Part shown: in pieces, positions 41,630 to 43,537 of the stretch
How the letters are laid out: each line of letters starts with the position of its first letter
Position numbering within the stretch: the stretch's first letter is position 1
NCBI RefSeq assembly: GCF_020178975.1
Contig: NZ_JAHXBU010000014.1
Location: 1-43,537, forward strand
Reading direction: 5' to 3'
DNA length: 43,537 nt
Source of the DNA: Cesiribacter sp. SM1
GTDB taxonomy: Bacteria; Bacteroidota; Bacteroidia; Cytophagales; Cyclobacteriaceae
Translations under genes and position numbers: made by a program
Notes under the pieces: model-generated
Told to the model about the DNA's origin: nothing
Database searches by the model: none
The model's input: only the letters and a program-made list of their open reading frames with translations

Positions 41630-43009
41630 TTACTGATTTTGGTCAAGCGCCTTTTTCGCACGCTCAATTAATCTCTTTTGATGCGCTTGAGTTGCTGCTT
41701 TATTAACTTTATTAGAGGTTGGCCCATAAGTAATTACTGCCTTCCCTTCATGCCTGGTTCTTGTAACACCATTTTTTGGGATTTCACCGTTAGCCTTAGC
41801 TGTTTTTTGTTCCGACCCATTTATAACTCTTAACTCTTCTTTATTAGATCGGCTATCATTATCCCATTGTTTGTAATTAGTTGCTCGCTGATTAGCATGA
41901 TCTGATTCATGTTCTAATACTGTGGCAGGAGAAACGACAGTACCATTTTCATATTCTGCTCCAGCATTTGGATTCCAATAAATGTTACCCAAATGATGTT
42001 GAGAACTAAATTCAGTTTCAGCTACCCCTATCTTTATATCACTATTACCTGCAATTGCTTGCATCTTCTCTCCTCCACCATTTTCAACATTGTAATTGTA
42101 TGCAGTGATAAACTGTTGAACAAATTTATTATCCGGGGCATCAGCGGCATTTGAACCATTAAATCTAAAATGTACTGTCTTCCCTTTGTCATTCTCGTAC
42201 CATATATAAAAGTCTCTTCCATCAGGATCAACAAGTAATATAGGATTATTAGCAACATAATGATATGGTGTAAAACTCCAGCTACTATCAGCCAACGGAT
42301 CTACATTAAACCACCTCCCCAGATCAGCCTGATACATCCTGGCCCCGTAGTCGATCACTCCCCACTCTTCCTGCTCTTCCTTCCCATTATACTTGAACTT
42401 ATTAGCTAAAGTACCTTCCATTTTATACTCGTTAAAAGTAAGTCCGAAGGGGTAGTAGCTATCTTCCTGCACGATGAGGCCATGGTGGTGTGCTACTTCA
42501 AAATCATCGAAGTAGACATCGATGTTCCTGCTTTCTGCTTCATAGCTGTCTGCTCCTGCCATATCCAGCTCCAGGTTGATCCACCCCTTCTGTTTTACAA
42601 TATACTCCACTTCCAGCACTTCATGGTTGCCTACACCGGTTTTATTGCTGATGGCAGCCGCAGCACTTACCTGATCAAATCCTCCATCCTCATCCAATTT
42701 CTTGCCATTGGCAGGCAGGAACTGCCAGCTTAGGAAGGCTTTGGGCTGCTGTTCCTCTTCTAAAGGATTCAGCAATGCTGTGGCTCCTGTGCTGTTCACT
42801 GCTATTCGAGTAGCTGCACCTTCCACTGTTACCGTATAGCCTGGTGCTCCCGAGAGTGCAGCCAGGATCATATCAGCTGTTAGCCCCGGCTGTTCCTGGC
42901 GCAGGTCCAGGTACTTGGCTCTTACCCTGGCCCTGATGGTATCTCCTGCCATCACTGCCAGGGTCTTTCTAGGCCCTTGTCTCTCCCCCCTGCTGCCGTT
43001 CATCCGCAC
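41630..43009 (-). CDS. RHS tip protein with HExxH metallopeptidase-like toxin domain, 5'-truncated
   Basis: 459 residues from the ATG at 43009. The same frame extends upstream to about 43110 (LELARIHPLDHTHKEGKHDI), so the gene has lost its 5' part. Residues 1-180 are the beta-rich region preceding the RHS core in Cytophagales proteins (MAGDTIRARVRAKYL, YFDDFEVAHHHGLIVQED). The core motif is YPFGLTFNEYKMEGTLANKF, YGARMYQADLGRWFNVDPLA, NPILLVDPDGRDFY. The variable tip from about residue 265 contains ATVLEHESDHANQ with H367-E368-x-x-H371, the zinc-binding motif of metallopeptidases, preceded by NIYWNPNAGAEYENGTVVSP as in M91-like effector domains. The toxin could be a protease. A full-length RHS gene for delivery is not in the window. 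Confidence 0.8.
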   Translation of the reverse strand: MRMNGSRGERQGPRKTLAVMAGDTIRARVRAKYLDLRQEQPGLTADMILAALSGAPGYTVTVEGAATRIAVNSTGATALLNPLEEEQQPKAFLSWQFLPANGKKLDEDGGFDQVSAAAAISNKTGVGNHEVLEVEYIVKQKGWINLELDMAGADSYEAESRNIDVYFDDFEVAHHHGLIVQEDSYYPFGLTFNEYKMEGTLANKFKYNGKEEQEEWGVIDYGARMYQADLGRWFNVDPLADSSWSFTPYHYVANNPILLVDPDGRDFYIWYENDKGKTVHFRFNGSNAADAPDNKFVQQFITAYNYNVENGGGEKMQAIAGNSDIKIGVAETEFSSQHHLGNIYWNPNAGAEYENGTVVSPATVLEHESDHANQRATNYKQWDNDSRSNKEELRVINGSEQKTAKANGEIPKNGVTRTRHEGKAVITYGPTSNKVNKAATQAHQKRLIERAKKALDQNQ

Positions 43010-43117
43010 TACTTCGGCTACCTCTCCGATATCATGCTTGCCCTCCTTGTGGGTGTGGTCCAGGGGGTGAATTCTGGCTAATTCTAAGGTGGTTGATCTG
43101 TTACAGAAAGATGCTGA

Positions 43118-43148
43118 TTTTTAAATATAGGTGCCCCATATTTAAAAA
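43118..43148. repeat. 11-bp inverted repeat at the 5' break of the RHS tip gene
   Basis: TTTTTAAATAT (43118-43128) and its exact complement (43138-43148) with a 9-base loop. It lies right where the RHS reading frame ends upstream. It may be a terminator of another unit or the scar of the truncation. Confidence 0.7.
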
Positions 43149-43301
43149 GCCTCAGTCTTACATCTGATACACCCTCTCTTGAGTGGGAGGTAATTACAGT
43201 CTGCCTTATGTGCTGTTTTAGTCATTGAAGAGCATAATTTATTTTAAATCGCTGCAAATATTTTTGTTCATTTTTTCATCATTCTGTAAACATTACACAT
43301 T

Positions 43302-43430
43302 ATGAAAGAGCCGTCATTAAAAAGCGAAGAAGTTAATCAGGCTTTGTTTTTTGAGACAGGACCTAAGTATACTGGGAGACAAATAGTCACTTTTAGAGGA
43401 AAAATAAGGTCTAGTGCTCTTCCAATTTAA
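43302..43430 (+). CDS. Possible small gene or 5' fragment, 42 residues
   Basis: The ATG at 43302 reads MKEPSLKSEEVNQALFFETG then PKYTGRQIVTFRGKIRSSAL before a TAA at 43428-43430. TATTTTTG at 43259-43266 matches the Bacteroidota -7 element at a plausible distance. The frame continues open to the window end after the stop (SIEIALALLTARYCRDSF), so it may be a gene with a nonsense mutation or just a short ORF. No family recognised. Confidence 0.3.
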   Translation: MKEPSLKSEEVNQALFFETGPKYTGRQIVTFRGKIRSSALPI

Positions 43431-43537
43431 TCCATAGAAATTGCATTAGCTTTATTGACAGCTAGATATTGCCGCGATAGCTTTTCTCTGGCAGTGTTGA
43501 CAGTAAAGCTCCAATGGATTTTAGCTCTTCGTTTATT

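Overview
The window looks like a chromosomal segment of a Bacteroidota bacterium, probably Cytophagales. The evidence is a type IX secretion C-terminal sorting domain, a large TonB-dependent receptor with a carboxypeptidase-like N-terminus, a DUF6520-type peptide, Bacteroidota-style RHS core sequences (YPFGLTFN) and several TAnnTTTG promoter elements. Species cannot be fixed from the sequence alone. No rRNA, tRNA or CRISPR array was seen.

Layout. 1-2.7 kb: a decayed IS3-family element, one hypothetical gene and 3' gene remnants, two of them followed by minus-strand terminators. 2.9-7 kb: a secreted T9SS-sorted BNR/beta-propeller protein and a membrane TPR/HTH regulator. 7-10.2 kb: decaying DNA with a broken thermonuclease gene and a frameshifted Schlafen/AlbA_2-type gene. 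10.5-14.3 kb: a DUF4153 membrane protein and a secreted PHP/CehA-type metallohydrolase. 14.6-21.4 kb: a phosphate-acquisition island made of a PhoB-like response regulator and an operon of TonB-dependent receptor, purple-acid-type phosphatase and beta-propeller phytase. A direct repeat resembling a PhoP/PhoB box sits just upstream of the receptor's -7 element. 21.5-30.6 kb: accessory DNA with an AbiEi/AbiEii type IV toxin-antitoxin pair, an orphan HicB-like antitoxin, a MauE/DoxX membrane protein, an XRE regulator and many pseudogenes (Crp/Fnr, VapBC-like, SDR, nucleotidyltransferase-like). 30.7-31.8 kb: a class II Fic protein followed by a cluster of covarying dyads.

31.9-43.2 kb is the most interesting part. 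Two orphan RHS tip toxin-immunity modules, both on the minus strand, flank a mobile segment with two overlapping tyrosine recombinases, a CHC2/Toprim primase-helicase, an XRE regulator and a RelE/ParE-type toxin-antitoxin pair. A conserved element of about 116-119 bp, containing a minus-strand terminator hairpin, occurs three times. Each copy lies directly 3' of a minus-strand gene: an immunity gene, another immunity gene, and a 78-residue coiled-coil gene. The units therefore look like [gene(s) + shared 3' element] cassettes beside recombinases. A 40-bp duplication of the recombinase 3' end also brackets a 59-codon gene.

How the parts work together (inference): the phosphate island would bind and import phosphorylated compounds and release phosphate from phytate and other esters under PhoB-like control. 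The right-hand region looks like a plastic polymorphic-toxin/mobile-element zone in which RHS tips are exchanged or stored. The many point-mutated genes indicate active decay in the accessory regions.
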